A DNA stretch of 64,000 nt, from assembly GCA_033764435.1 (NCBI GenBank), contig JANRIX010000033.1, positions 1 through 64,000 of the forward strand. The letters run 5' to 3'. The DNA comes from JAEUMY01 sp033764435. GTDB lineage: Bacteria; Pseudomonadota; Gammaproteobacteria; Burkholderiales; Usitatibacteraceae. The notes under the pieces are model-generated. The model saw nothing but the letters and a program-made list of their open reading frames with translations. It ran no database searches and was not told where the DNA came from. Positions 52,419 to 60,018 of the stretch are shown piece by piece (positions within the stretch are counted from its first letter, which is position 1; each line of letters begins with the position of its first letter). Made by a program: the position numbers and the translations under genes.

Positions 52419-53675
52419 ATGGCCCGCATCGTCCTCACCGCCTGGGGCACGTTCGGCGATGTGTTTCCGGCGCTGGGGCTGGCACTTGAGCTGAAGCGGC
52501 GAGGCCATGATCCGGTCGTGGCCACCTGTGCGTACTACCGAGACATGGTGGAAGCGCGCGACGTCAATTTCGCGCCGCTGGCGCCGGACATCGACCCGGA
52601 CGACAAGGCGTTCGCTGCGCGGGTGATGGATCCGTGGCGTGGGGCCGAGGCGATTTTCAAGGAGAGCATCCTGCCGGCGCTGTCCGCTTCACTGGCCGAC
52701 ATGCGCCGCGCGGCAGACGGCGCAGATCTGATCGTTTCGCATCCGGTGACCTTCGCCGCGCCCATCGTGGCGGAGGAAAGAGGGTTGCCCTGGCTGGGCT
52801 CTGCGCTGGCGCCCATATCGTTTCTGTCCTCATACGATCCGTCGGTGCCGCCGGCAGCGCCGTGGTTACGCCATCTGCTTGCACGCGGACCACTCTGGGG
52901 GCGTTCCTTCCGTTGGCTGGCTGAACGAATCACGGCGCCCTGGTTCGCACCAGTGCATGCACTGCGCAGTGAGCTGGGCCTGCCGCCTGTGGGCCATGCC
53001 TTGTTCGACGGCCAGTTTTCGGGCCTGGGTACGCTGGCATTGTTCTCTCCGGTGATCGGCGCACCGCAACCCGACTGGCCCCCGCAGTCCCAGCCCACCG
53101 GCTTCATCAACTACAACGGTGGCGAACCGCCATCGCCCGAGGTCGAAGCCTTTCTTAATGCAGGGCCACCACCGCTGGTGTTCACGCTGGGCACATCGGC
53201 GGTGTTTGTCGCCGGGGATTTTTACGAGCAGAGCATGGCTGGCGCGAGGCGGCTCGGCATGCGCGCGCTGCTCCTGACCGGACCTGATCACCTCGAACGC
53301 GTGCGGGCACAGACGGGCGACGGCATGCTCGCAGTCGAATTCGCGCCGCACGCCGCCGTGTTTCCGCGCGCCGCCGCCATCGTCCATCAGGCAGGCATGG
53401 GCACGCTGGCACAGGGCCTGCGCTCGGGTCGGCCCACGCTCATCGTGCCGCATGCCAACGACCAGCCGGACAACGCCTGGCGCGCGGCCCGTCTGGGCAC
53501 GGCGCGGGTGTTGCTGCCGAAACACTACCGCGCCGAAAAAGTGGCAAGGGAATTGCATGCGCTTCTGACCGACGTGCGGTATCTTGATGCGGCTGCGAAT
53601 ATTCGCACTGCGTTGCAAGACGAGAATGGCGCCAGCGCGGCCTGCGACCGGATCGAGGCCACGTTGAGGAAGTGA
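52419..53675 (+). CDS. Glycosyltransferase family 1-like protein
   Basis: A 418-residue GT-B transferase similar to UDP-glucosyl/rhamnosyl transferases for glycolipids and natural products. The N-terminal acceptor domain begins WGTFGDVFPALGLALELKRRGH. The C-terminal donor-binding part has HQAGMGTLAQGLRSGRP and PHANDQPDNAWRAARLG. It lies 15 bases after the aminopeptidase gene and may be cotranscribed. A palindrome copy encodes ANIR near residue 393, close to the C-terminus. Confidence 0.87.
   Translation: MARIVLTAWGTFGDVFPALGLALELKRRGHDPVVATCAYYRDMVEARDVNFAPLAPDIDPDDKAFAARVMDPWRGAEAIFKESILPALSASLADMRRAADGADLIVSHPVTFAAPIVAEERGLPWLGSALAPISFLSSYDPSVPPAAPWLRHLLARGPLWGRSFRWLAERITAPWFAPVHALRSELGLPPVGHALFDGQFSGLGTLALFSPVIGAPQPDWPPQSQPTGFINYNGGEPPSPEVEAFLNAGPPPLVFTLGTSAVFVAGDFYEQSMAGARRLGMRALLLTGPDHLERVRAQTGDGMLAVEFAPHAAVFPRAAAIVHQAGMGTLAQGLRSGRPTLIVPHANDQPDNAWRAARLGTARVLLPKHYRAEKVARELHALLTDVRYLDAAANIRTALQDENGASAACDRIEATLRK
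53595..53606. repeat. Palindrome GCGAATATTCGC, copy 17
   Basis: Perfect 12-mer with T/A flanks near the 3' end of the glycosyltransferase gene, ANIR in LDAAANIRTALQ. Confidence 0.9.
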
Positions 53676-53731
53676 AAACACGCCGTTCCACATAACGTCC
53701 CGGGGAACAGAATCAACAACGGGAGCGAAAG

Positions 53732-54595
53732 ATGACATCAATGTTGAAAGGCCTGCTCGCGGTTGCAATGGTGCTGGGCCTCGCGGCCTGCTCCAGCGGC
53801 CTCGACCAGAAAGTGGATGCGTCCAGCGACGCCGCGCTGTCGGCGAGCCTTGCGAATATTCGCAATGGTGCCAAGCCCGAGGAATATGAGGCCCTCGAGG
53901 CCGCGCTCAGAGTGCTGGCGGTGACCGATGTGAGCATCGGTTACGAAGGCGGCATCGTGGGTGCGCTGGAGAAACTCAAGAACCAACCGGTTGCCCAGCT
54001 GCGTGATCGCTTCGAACCCCTGGTGCAGGGCAAGAGCGGGCGCACCATCATCGCGGCGGCGAGCGGGCGAAAGAAGGCGCAGGCCGGGCGCGAGTTGCCC
54101 TTGGTGGAGCAGGAGCTCGCCACACTTGCCAAGCTGGGTGCTGCGCGGGAGGCGGGCAAGACGATCCTGGACAAGATTGAAATCCAGCTGCCGCGGTTCG
54201 GCTATCAGCCGACGCCCACCGGCAAGTTGGCGATGCTGGAGTTCAAGGTGACCAACAACACCGATCAAACGCTCACGTCGTTGTTCCTGCGCGGCAGCGC
54301 CATTGATCCGGGTTCGCAGAAAGTGCTCTTCGTCGACGACATCAACTACAAGCTGCCCGCCGGTCTGGCGCCGGCCGAGACCAAGGACATTCGCCTGCCC
54401 TATTCGCAGCCGGGCAAGTGGAACTCGCCTGAGATCGCGCAGCGCAACGAAGTGGAGCTGGGCATCGAGGTCGTCAACGCGGAGATTCGTCCTGGCGTGA
54501 AGATCGTCGCGCACTTCACTCACAAGGATGCGGAGCGGCTGGCGCGCCTGGAAGTGCAAAAGCCGATCCTCGAAGCCATGGCACAGGGACGTTAG
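53732..54595 (+). CDS. Putative lipoprotein of unknown function
   Basis: A 287-residue lipoprotein: signal helix and lipobox LAAC (Cys near residue 20). The mature part has a helical region to ~130, then a beta-rich domain (LAMLEFKVTNNTDQTLTSLFLRG) that may be Ig-like. The overall pattern resembles DUF6694 lipoproteins, which I cannot confirm. A palindrome copy encodes ANIR at residues 41-44. It begins a row of three envelope genes with small gaps. Confidence 0.75.
   Translation: MTSMLKGLLAVAMVLGLAACSSGLDQKVDASSDAALSASLANIRNGAKPEEYEALEAALRVLAVTDVSIGYEGGIVGALEKLKNQPVAQLRDRFEPLVQGKSGRTIIAAASGRKKAQAGRELPLVEQELATLAKLGAAREAGKTILDKIEIQLPRFGYQPTPTGKLAMLEFKVTNNTDQTLTSLFLRGSAIDPGSQKVLFVDDINYKLPAGLAPAETKDIRLPYSQPGKWNSPEIAQRNEVELGIEVVNAEIRPGVKIVAHFTHKDAERLARLEVQKPILEAMAQGR
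53852..53863. repeat. Palindrome GCGAATATTCGC, copy 18
   Basis: Perfect 12-mer in the lipoprotein gene (ANIR). Flanks make a 16-bp perfect palindrome TTGCGAATATTCGCAA (53850-53865). Confidence 0.92.
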
Positions 54596-54601
54596 GACAA
54601 C

Positions 54602-55339
54602 ATGCTGCGCAAGACACTCATCGTTCTGGGATTGCTCGCCGTGCTGATCGGCGGCGCGGCCTGGTGGGCCATTCACTCGCTGGACCACATCGTCAAGAGT
54701 GCGCTGGAGCATTACGGTCCGCAGGTGCTGGGGGTCAGCGTGGCCGTTGGCAACGTGGAGATCTCCACCCAGAATGGCCGTGGCGTGATTCGCGATGTGA
54801 CCCTGGGCAATCCGTCCGGCTACGCGGGGACGCATGCGTTTCGGGTCGGCGAAGTCACGGTGGCGCTGGATGCGGCAACGCTCACCTCGGATGTCGTGGT
54901 CATCCGCGAGATCAGCATCGACGCACCGGATATCCAGTACGAACTGGTTGGCGGCAAGGCCAATCTTGATGTAATCCAGCAGAACATCGAGCGCTACCTC
55001 GCCCAGGCGCGCGGCACGTCGAAGGACGAGAGCGCCGCCAATGCCCCCAAGAAAGAGCGCCGCTACATCATTCACGCCGCGAATATTCGCAAGGCACAGG
55101 TTCGGGTCACCAATCCGTTGTTGAAGAACGGTGGCCTGGATTTCACCCTGCCTGACATTACCCTGCGCCGGATCGGCGACGACGGTGCGGGCGTGACCGG
55201 CGGCGAAGCGGCGCGGATCGTCGCCCAGGCGCTGGTGCTGCGCATTGCCGCGAAGGCGCTGAGCAGCGGGCAGCTCTTCGAACGCGGTGTTGATGGTGCC
55301 TTGGACATGCTCAAGGAAATCCTGCGCCCACGGAATTGA
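54602..55339 (+). CDS. AsmA/DUF748-like envelope protein
   Basis: A 245-residue protein with one N-terminal membrane helix (TLIVLGLLAVLIGGAAWWA). A beta-rich region follows with the AsmA-like pattern GVSVAVGNVEI, GRGVIRDVTLGNPSGY and SIDAPDIQYELVGGKANLD. These are inner-membrane anchored periplasmic proteins linked with outer-membrane lipid or protein traffic in their large relatives; this one is short. A palindrome copy encodes ANIR at 160-163. It starts six bases after the lipoprotein stop. Confidence 0.78.
   Translation: MLRKTLIVLGLLAVLIGGAAWWAIHSLDHIVKSALEHYGPQVLGVSVAVGNVEISTQNGRGVIRDVTLGNPSGYAGTHAFRVGEVTVALDAATLTSDVVVIREISIDAPDIQYELVGGKANLDVIQQNIERYLAQARGTSKDESAANAPKKERRYIIHAANIRKAQVRVTNPLLKNGGLDFTLPDITLRRIGDDGAGVTGGEAARIVAQALVLRIAAKALSSGQLFERGVDGALDMLKEILRPRN
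55079..55090. repeat. Palindrome GCGAATATTCGC, copy 19
   Basis: Perfect 12-mer in the AsmA-like gene, ANIR in IIHAANIRKAQVRV, in a predicted beta strand. Confidence 0.9.
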
Positions 55340-55398
55340 GTACGCCGTAACGCTGCAAAGCAATCACGGGTTCAACGCAACTTCACAGGAGAGCGCAG

Positions 55399-55908
55399 AT
55401 GCGCAACGATTCGAGGAAACGGTCACGACGTGCTGCAGCGGCCGCGCTGCTGCTGGGCGCACTGCTCGGCACCACCCATGCCCAGCAGCCCAAGGATGCC
55501 GGACGCGAGTTCAACGCGTGTTCTCTGTTCACGGCAGAGGATGCTGCAACGGTACTCGGTACCAGCGTCGAACAGGAAGTCTTCAAGAGCAAGGCACCCA
55601 AGGTCCAGCCCAACTGCGTCTATACGGCCAAGGCGGACGGCAAGGCCCTGCTCATCAGTGTCCAGTTCCGCTTCTTCCGCTCGCCCACCGAAGCGGTTGC
55701 CGCGCTGAAGGAAGCACGCCTCGAGGCGCGCGGCCAGCCGCTGATTCTGAGTGGTCAGGATGCCTATTGGAACGCCAAGCAAGCGCTCCTGGTTGTCACC
55801 AAGGGCAACAGCATCGTCACGATCACCGCCGGGCCGGCGCGAGAGAATGAGCGGGTGCCTGAGCTTGCGCGAAAGGTTGCCGAGCGCCTGCTGCCCAAGC
55901 TGGGCTGA
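55399..55908 (+). CDS. Exported protein of unknown function
   Basis: A 169-residue protein with a twin-Arg-containing signal peptide (RRAAAAALLLGALLGTTHA). The mature part has a CSLFTAEDAATVLG segment and a second Cys in NCVY, so a disulphide is likely. The pattern recalls DUF3558-type sensors or lipoproteins, which is a weak match. It is the third of the envelope genes and converges with fmt, with 19 bases between stops. Confidence 0.72.
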   Translation: MRNDSRKRSRRAAAAALLLGALLGTTHAQQPKDAGREFNACSLFTAEDAATVLGTSVEQEVFKSKAPKVQPNCVYTAKADGKALLISVQFRFFRSPTEAVAALKEARLEARGQPLILSGQDAYWNAKQALLVVTKGNSIVTITAGPARENERVPELARKVAERLLPKLG

Positions 55909-55927
55909 GTAGAGCCGCCCTGGAGGA

Positions 55928-56854
55928 TCAACCTAGCTGCTGGCCCGGCGCCAGCCCGACGGCGCGCGCCCATTCGAGCGCGGGCTGGCGTCGCCCGCCG
56001 GGTTTCTGCACCACCTCCACCCGCAAACAACCTGCGCCACAGGCCACGACAAATCCCTCCGGACCGATCGCGACCACGGTGCCCGGCGCGGCCGAGCCAG
56101 ACGGACCTGCCTCCGGAACCGCCCGCCACAGCTTGAGGGCTGCGCCCGCATACTGCGCTTCGGCACCGGGGAAAGGATCGAATGCGCGAACCTGGCGCGC
56201 CAAATCAACCGCCGGACGTCGCCAATCAAGCGGGGCTTCGCTTCGGGTGATTTTGTGCGCATAGGTGATGCCGTCGTCCGGCTGGGGACGCGCGGCGAGC
56301 GTGTCCAGTTGGCCGAGTGCTTCAACGATGGCCTCGGCCCCGAGCCGGGTGAGCTTTTCAAACAAGGTGGCACTGGTGTCGTCCGCCGCTACCGGCAGAC
56401 GCTTTTCCAGCAGCACCGGGCCGGTGTCGAGTCCGGCTTCCATTCGCATGATGCCGACCCCGGTCTCGGCATCGCCGGCCAGAATCGCGCGCTGCACCGG
56501 CGCGGCGCCGCGCCAACGCGGAAGTAGGGAACCGTGGATATTGAGACAGCCCTGTTTGGGAATGTCGAGCACCGCCTGCGGGAGCAAGAGCCCGTAGGCG
56601 GCGACGACCATGACGTCAGCGCCCACTTTCGCAAGCAGCTCATGGGTTTCGGCATCCTTGAGGTGCGCCGGTTTCTCCACCGGCACCCCAAGCTCACGCG
56701 CGGCCTGACTGACCGCGCTTTCGGTGAGCTTCATGCCCCGCCCTGCCGGGCGGTCCGGCTGGGTAAGGACGAGGGCGATGTCGTGGCCCGCCGCATGCAG
56801 CGCTTTCAGCGCCGCCGCGGCGAAGGGCGGGGTGCCTGCAAAGATCAGCTTCAT
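55928..56854 (-). CDS. fmt: Methionyl-tRNA formyltransferase
   Basis: A 308-residue enzyme that formylates initiator Met-tRNA. Marks are FAGTPPFAAAALKAL, the QPDRPAGRG loop, the catalytic NIHGSLLPRWRGAAPVQRAI and TGVGIMRMEAGLDTGPVL. The C-terminal domain is of normal size. It lies 24 bases after def on the minus strand, the common def-fmt pair. In relatives rsmB follows; here 16 kb intervene. Confidence 0.96.
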   Translation of the reverse strand: MKLIFAGTPPFAAAALKALHAAGHDIALVLTQPDRPAGRGMKLTESAVSQAARELGVPVEKPAHLKDAETHELLAKVGADVMVVAAYGLLLPQAVLDIPKQGCLNIHGSLLPRWRGAAPVQRAILAGDAETGVGIMRMEAGLDTGPVLLEKRLPVAADDTSATLFEKLTRLGAEAIVEALGQLDTLAARPQPDDGITYAHKITRSEAPLDWRRPAVDLARQVRAFDPFPGAEAQYAGAALKLWRAVPEAGPSGSAAPGTVVAIGPEGFVVACGAGCLRVEVVQKPGGRRQPALEWARAVGLAPGQQLG

Positions 56855-56878
56855 GCGCCGGACGGATTGGCGCGGAGC

Positions 56879-57382
56879 TCAGGCGGTCGCGCGGTCGCGC
56901 TTCCGGAGTTTGGTCTTGATGCGGTTCTGCTTGAGGGCAGACAGGTATTCGACAAACACCTTGCCCTTGAGGTGATCCATTTCATGCTGGATGCAGATGG
57001 CCAGGAGGCCGTCGGCGTCGACCGTAAAGGACTTGCCATCGCGATCAAGCGCGCGCACGGTGATGTTCGCAGCGCGTTCGACCTTGTCATAAATGCCGGG
57101 CACGGATAGGCAGCCTTCCTCGGCCACTTCGTGTCCTGCAGCCGCCACGACCTCGGGATTGATCAGCGCCAGGAGCTGGTTTCGCTCTTCCGAAATATCG
57201 ATGACGATCACCTGCTCGTGCACATTGACCTGGGTTGCGGCCAGCCCGATCCCGGGTGCGGCATACATGGTTTCAGCCATGTCATCGATCAGGCGGCGAA
57301 TCCGGTCGTCGACCTGGGTCACCGGCTTGGCGACGGTATGCAGGCGTGGATCCGGGTAGGTCAGGATGGGCAGCAGGGCCAT
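56879..57382 (-). CDS. def: Peptide deformylase
   Basis: A 167-residue Fe/Zn enzyme that removes the N-formyl group from new proteins. All three motifs are present: GIGLAATQVN, EEGCLSVPG and the metal-binding QHEMDHLKG. The start at 57382 matches other Def proteins (MALLPILTYPDPRLH). It is divergent from the LysM gene; the 168-base gap between the two starts is AT-rich near 57385-57410 and should hold both promoters. Confidence 0.96.
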   Translation of the reverse strand: MALLPILTYPDPRLHTVAKPVTQVDDRIRRLIDDMAETMYAAPGIGLAATQVNVHEQVIVIDISEERNQLLALINPEVVAAAGHEVAEEGCLSVPGIYDKVERAANITVRALDRDGKSFTVDADGLLAICIQHEMDHLKGKVFVEYLSALKQNRIKTKLRKRDRATA

Positions 57383-57550
57383 TATTCTTGCTAATTGAAT
57401 AAATTAGGTGCAGAATCTGCGAGAACACTTGAAGTATCAGGGCACTACAGCGGGTTTTCAAGTGCCGAGTCAGAAGTGCCTGTTTGGTCCGCCGCGCAAC
57501 GAAGGTCGGGCCACGATCAGCATCGCCGACAATACTTTGCGAGAGCGGCC

Positions 57551-58702
57551 ATGAGAAAACCGATTATAGCTGCAGTCCTGTCGACGCTTTGCGCCGCATC
57601 CGTGTTGCTCGCCATCCCGGCGCGGGCCCAGGCGCTCGCCGAAAATGCTCCGTCGACCTACACCGTGGTCAAGGGCGACACGCTCTGGGGCATTTCCGGC
57701 AAGTTCCTCAAGGAGCCGTGGCGCTGGCCCGAGATCTGGAACATGAATCAGGACCAGATCAAGGATCCTCACTGGATATATCCCGGCGACGTGATCAAGC
57801 TTGAATTCAGCGCCGACGGCAAACCCCGACTCTCTCTGGATGGTTCCCGAATGGCGGGCTCCACGCAGGCTGACGGCTCGGTCCGTGTCTCACCGAAGGT
57901 GCGTAGCGAAAAGCTGGGGCAGGCCATCCCATCCATCCCGGGTGCCGCCATTTCGCCGCTGCTGTCGCAGCCACTGGTGGTTGACGAGGTGGGACTTTCT
58001 GATGCCCCAAAAATCGTGGCCACCGAAGATAGCAGGGTTATCGTGGGCGCCGGGAACCGGGTCTACGTCGACCATCTCGGCCAGAGCGATGGCGTACGTT
58101 GGCAGGTTTATCGACAGGGCAACCCCATAGTCGATCCGGATTCCAAGGAAATCCTGGGTTATGAAGCGCATTACATCGCCGAGGCGCGCGTCACCGCGTT
58201 TGGTACGCCCTCCACACTGGAAATCACCAAGTCAGCGCAAGAAATCAATCGCGGCGATCGTCTGACACCAGTGCGCGAAACGCCGATCCCATCATATTCG
58301 CCGCGCGCACCGCAAACTCGGATTCAGGGGAAGATCATCGGACTGAGCCAAGGCGTCGCGGAAGCAGGCCAATACTCGATCGTGACGCTGAATCGGGGCA
58401 AGCGGGACGGACTGGAAGTCGGACATGTACTGGCCACTCACCGTTTCGGCGAAACCGTGCCGACTGACGACGCCGGACTCGCCGCCCGCCTGAAGGGCAT
58501 GCTCCCCAACTATGTCGTGCCGGATGCAGTAATCACCAGTCCGGACCCGCGAACCCAGGCCCGCCTGCAACGGGAAGTGAAACTGCCCAACGAACGCTCA
58601 GGGCTAGTGTTTGTGTTCCGCGTCTTTGATCGCGTCTCATATGGCCTGATCATGCAGACCCGCCGTCCGATCTACATTAACGACGTGGTGCAAACTCCCT
58701 GA
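57551..58702 (+). CDS. LysM domain peptidoglycan-binding protein
   Basis: A 383-residue exported protein: signal peptide (IIAAVLSTLCAASVLLAIPARA), then a LysM domain (YTVVKGDTLWGISGKFLKEP...WPEIWNMNQDQI) for cell-wall binding. A long beta-rich region follows, ending LPNERSGLVFVFRVFDRVSYGLIM. The start at 57551 is chosen for the signal peptide over the open frame from 57395. This protein is commonly upstream of dprA in betaproteobacteria. Its role is not established. Confidence 0.88.
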   Translation: MRKPIIAAVLSTLCAASVLLAIPARAQALAENAPSTYTVVKGDTLWGISGKFLKEPWRWPEIWNMNQDQIKDPHWIYPGDVIKLEFSADGKPRLSLDGSRMAGSTQADGSVRVSPKVRSEKLGQAIPSIPGAAISPLLSQPLVVDEVGLSDAPKIVATEDSRVIVGAGNRVYVDHLGQSDGVRWQVYRQGNPIVDPDSKEILGYEAHYIAEARVTAFGTPSTLEITKSAQEINRGDRLTPVRETPIPSYSPRAPQTRIQGKIIGLSQGVAEAGQYSIVTLNRGKRDGLEVGHVLATHRFGETVPTDDAGLAARLKGMLPNYVVPDAVITSPDPRTQARLQREVKLPNERSGLVFVFRVFDRVSYGLIMQTRRPIYINDVVQTP

Positions 58703-58816
58703 CCGGTTCAGGCGTTGCCCAGAACCACCCGGGACTTTCCGGACAAACGCAGTACGATCACGACGCGGGCTTGATGCCCGCGTTTGTGTTTCCGGCCATC
58801 ACGTACTGAGGTCTAC

Positions 58817-59923
58817 ATGCCTGTTCCCGCCAGCTCCAGCGAACCATCCGCATGGCTTGCACTCTGCCTTGCTCGAGGCGTGTCGTCAGCCATGGTGCGC
58901 CATCTGCTGGCGCGATTCGGCACGCCTGCATCCGTACTCGCGCAGACGGTGGCGAGCCTGCAATCCGTGGTGTCCAGGAAAGAAGCTGACGCGATACTCA
59001 CGGAACGCAATTCGGCGCGCGTGCTAGACGCACTCGCGTGGCTTGAGGCGCCCGACAATCACCTTGTGACGCTGGCGGATGAGGACTATCCCGCCACGCT
59101 GCTCGAGATCGGCGATCCGCCACCTCTGCTCTATCTGAAGGGTCGGCGCGATCTGTTGGGTGCCGCTGCGTTGGCCATCGTGGGCAGCCGCAATGCAACA
59201 CCACAAGGCCTGAAGAATGCCGAGCAGTTTGCCGAGGTGCTGTCCGAGGCTAACCTGACTATTGTGAGCGGGCTGGCCCTCGGCATTGATGCCGCGGCTC
59301 ACCGCGGTGGATTGCGCGGGCGGGGATCGAGCATCGCGGTCGTGGGCACGGGCCTCGACATTGTCTACCCCGCGCGCAATCGCGAACTGGCCCACCAGCT
59401 GGCCGCTCAAGGCGCGATCCTGTCCGAGTTCGCGCTGGGTACACCAGGCGTGGCAGCCAACTTTCCGCGCCGCAATCGCATCATCAGCGGGCTGTCCAAG
59501 GGATGCCTCGTGGTCGAGGCGGCTGTTGCGAGCGGTTCGCTGATCACCGCCCGGCTCGCGGGTGAACAGGGCCGCGATGTGTTTGCCATTCCCGGGTCCA
59601 TCCATTCGCCCCTGTCCAAGGGATGCCACCTACTCATCAAGCAGGGGGCCAAGCTGGTTGACGCGGCTGAGGATATTCTTGAAGAACTCGGGCTGGGTCG
59701 TGCGCTTGCATCGCGCGCAGCACCTGATGAATCGGCTTCAAGAGCGGGCGCTTCGTCTGGTGACCGTTTGCTGGACCAGCTCGGCCATGACCCAGTGAGC
59801 CTGGATGAACTCATGGCTCGGACCGGGTTCGCTGCGGATGTGCTGTCTGCGCGCCTGATGGAACTTGAAATCCAGGGCCTGGTGGGCAGCATGCCGGGCG
59901 GAAAATTCCAACGGCTTGGGTAG
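58817..59923 (+). CDS. dprA: DNA processing protein DprA
   Basis: A 368-residue protein that binds incoming single-stranded DNA and loads RecA in natural transformation. The Rossmann-like core shows AIVGSRNATPQG, SGLALGIDAAAHRG, VVGTGLDIVYPARN and FPRRNRIISGLS. A C-terminal winged helix is near 300-368. The start at 58817 gives the normal N-terminus. With the pil genes it is consistent with a transformable organism. Confidence 0.94.
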   Translation: MPVPASSSEPSAWLALCLARGVSSAMVRHLLARFGTPASVLAQTVASLQSVVSRKEADAILTERNSARVLDALAWLEAPDNHLVTLADEDYPATLLEIGDPPPLLYLKGRRDLLGAAALAIVGSRNATPQGLKNAEQFAEVLSEANLTIVSGLALGIDAAAHRGGLRGRGSSIAVVGTGLDIVYPARNRELAHQLAAQGAILSEFALGTPGVAANFPRRNRIISGLSKGCLVVEAAVASGSLITARLAGEQGRDVFAIPGSIHSPLSKGCHLLIKQGAKLVDAAEDILEELGLGRALASRAAPDESASRAGASSGDRLLDQLGHDPVSLDELMARTGFAADVLSARLMELEIQGLVGSMPGGKFQRLG

Positions 59924-60018
59924 GATTCCGGACCGCTTGATCGGGTTCGCTTGCCAGCCAGCGACGATTTCGCCTATTCTCTGCCGCCCCACTCCTTCCA
60001 CTTTCAGCGCAGGCGCGC

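Larger units (their letters stand above)
39729..55908. other. Accessory gene block between rsmB and fmt
   Basis: About 16.2 kb of mostly plus-strand metabolic, regulatory and unknown genes. It separates rsmB-DUF4390-ntrYX from fmt-def, two minus-strand groups that are usually adjacent in betaproteobacteria. It contains 12 of the 21 perfect palindrome copies. No integrase, transposase, tRNA or flanking direct repeat was seen, so the mode of insertion is not evident. Confidence 0.5.
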
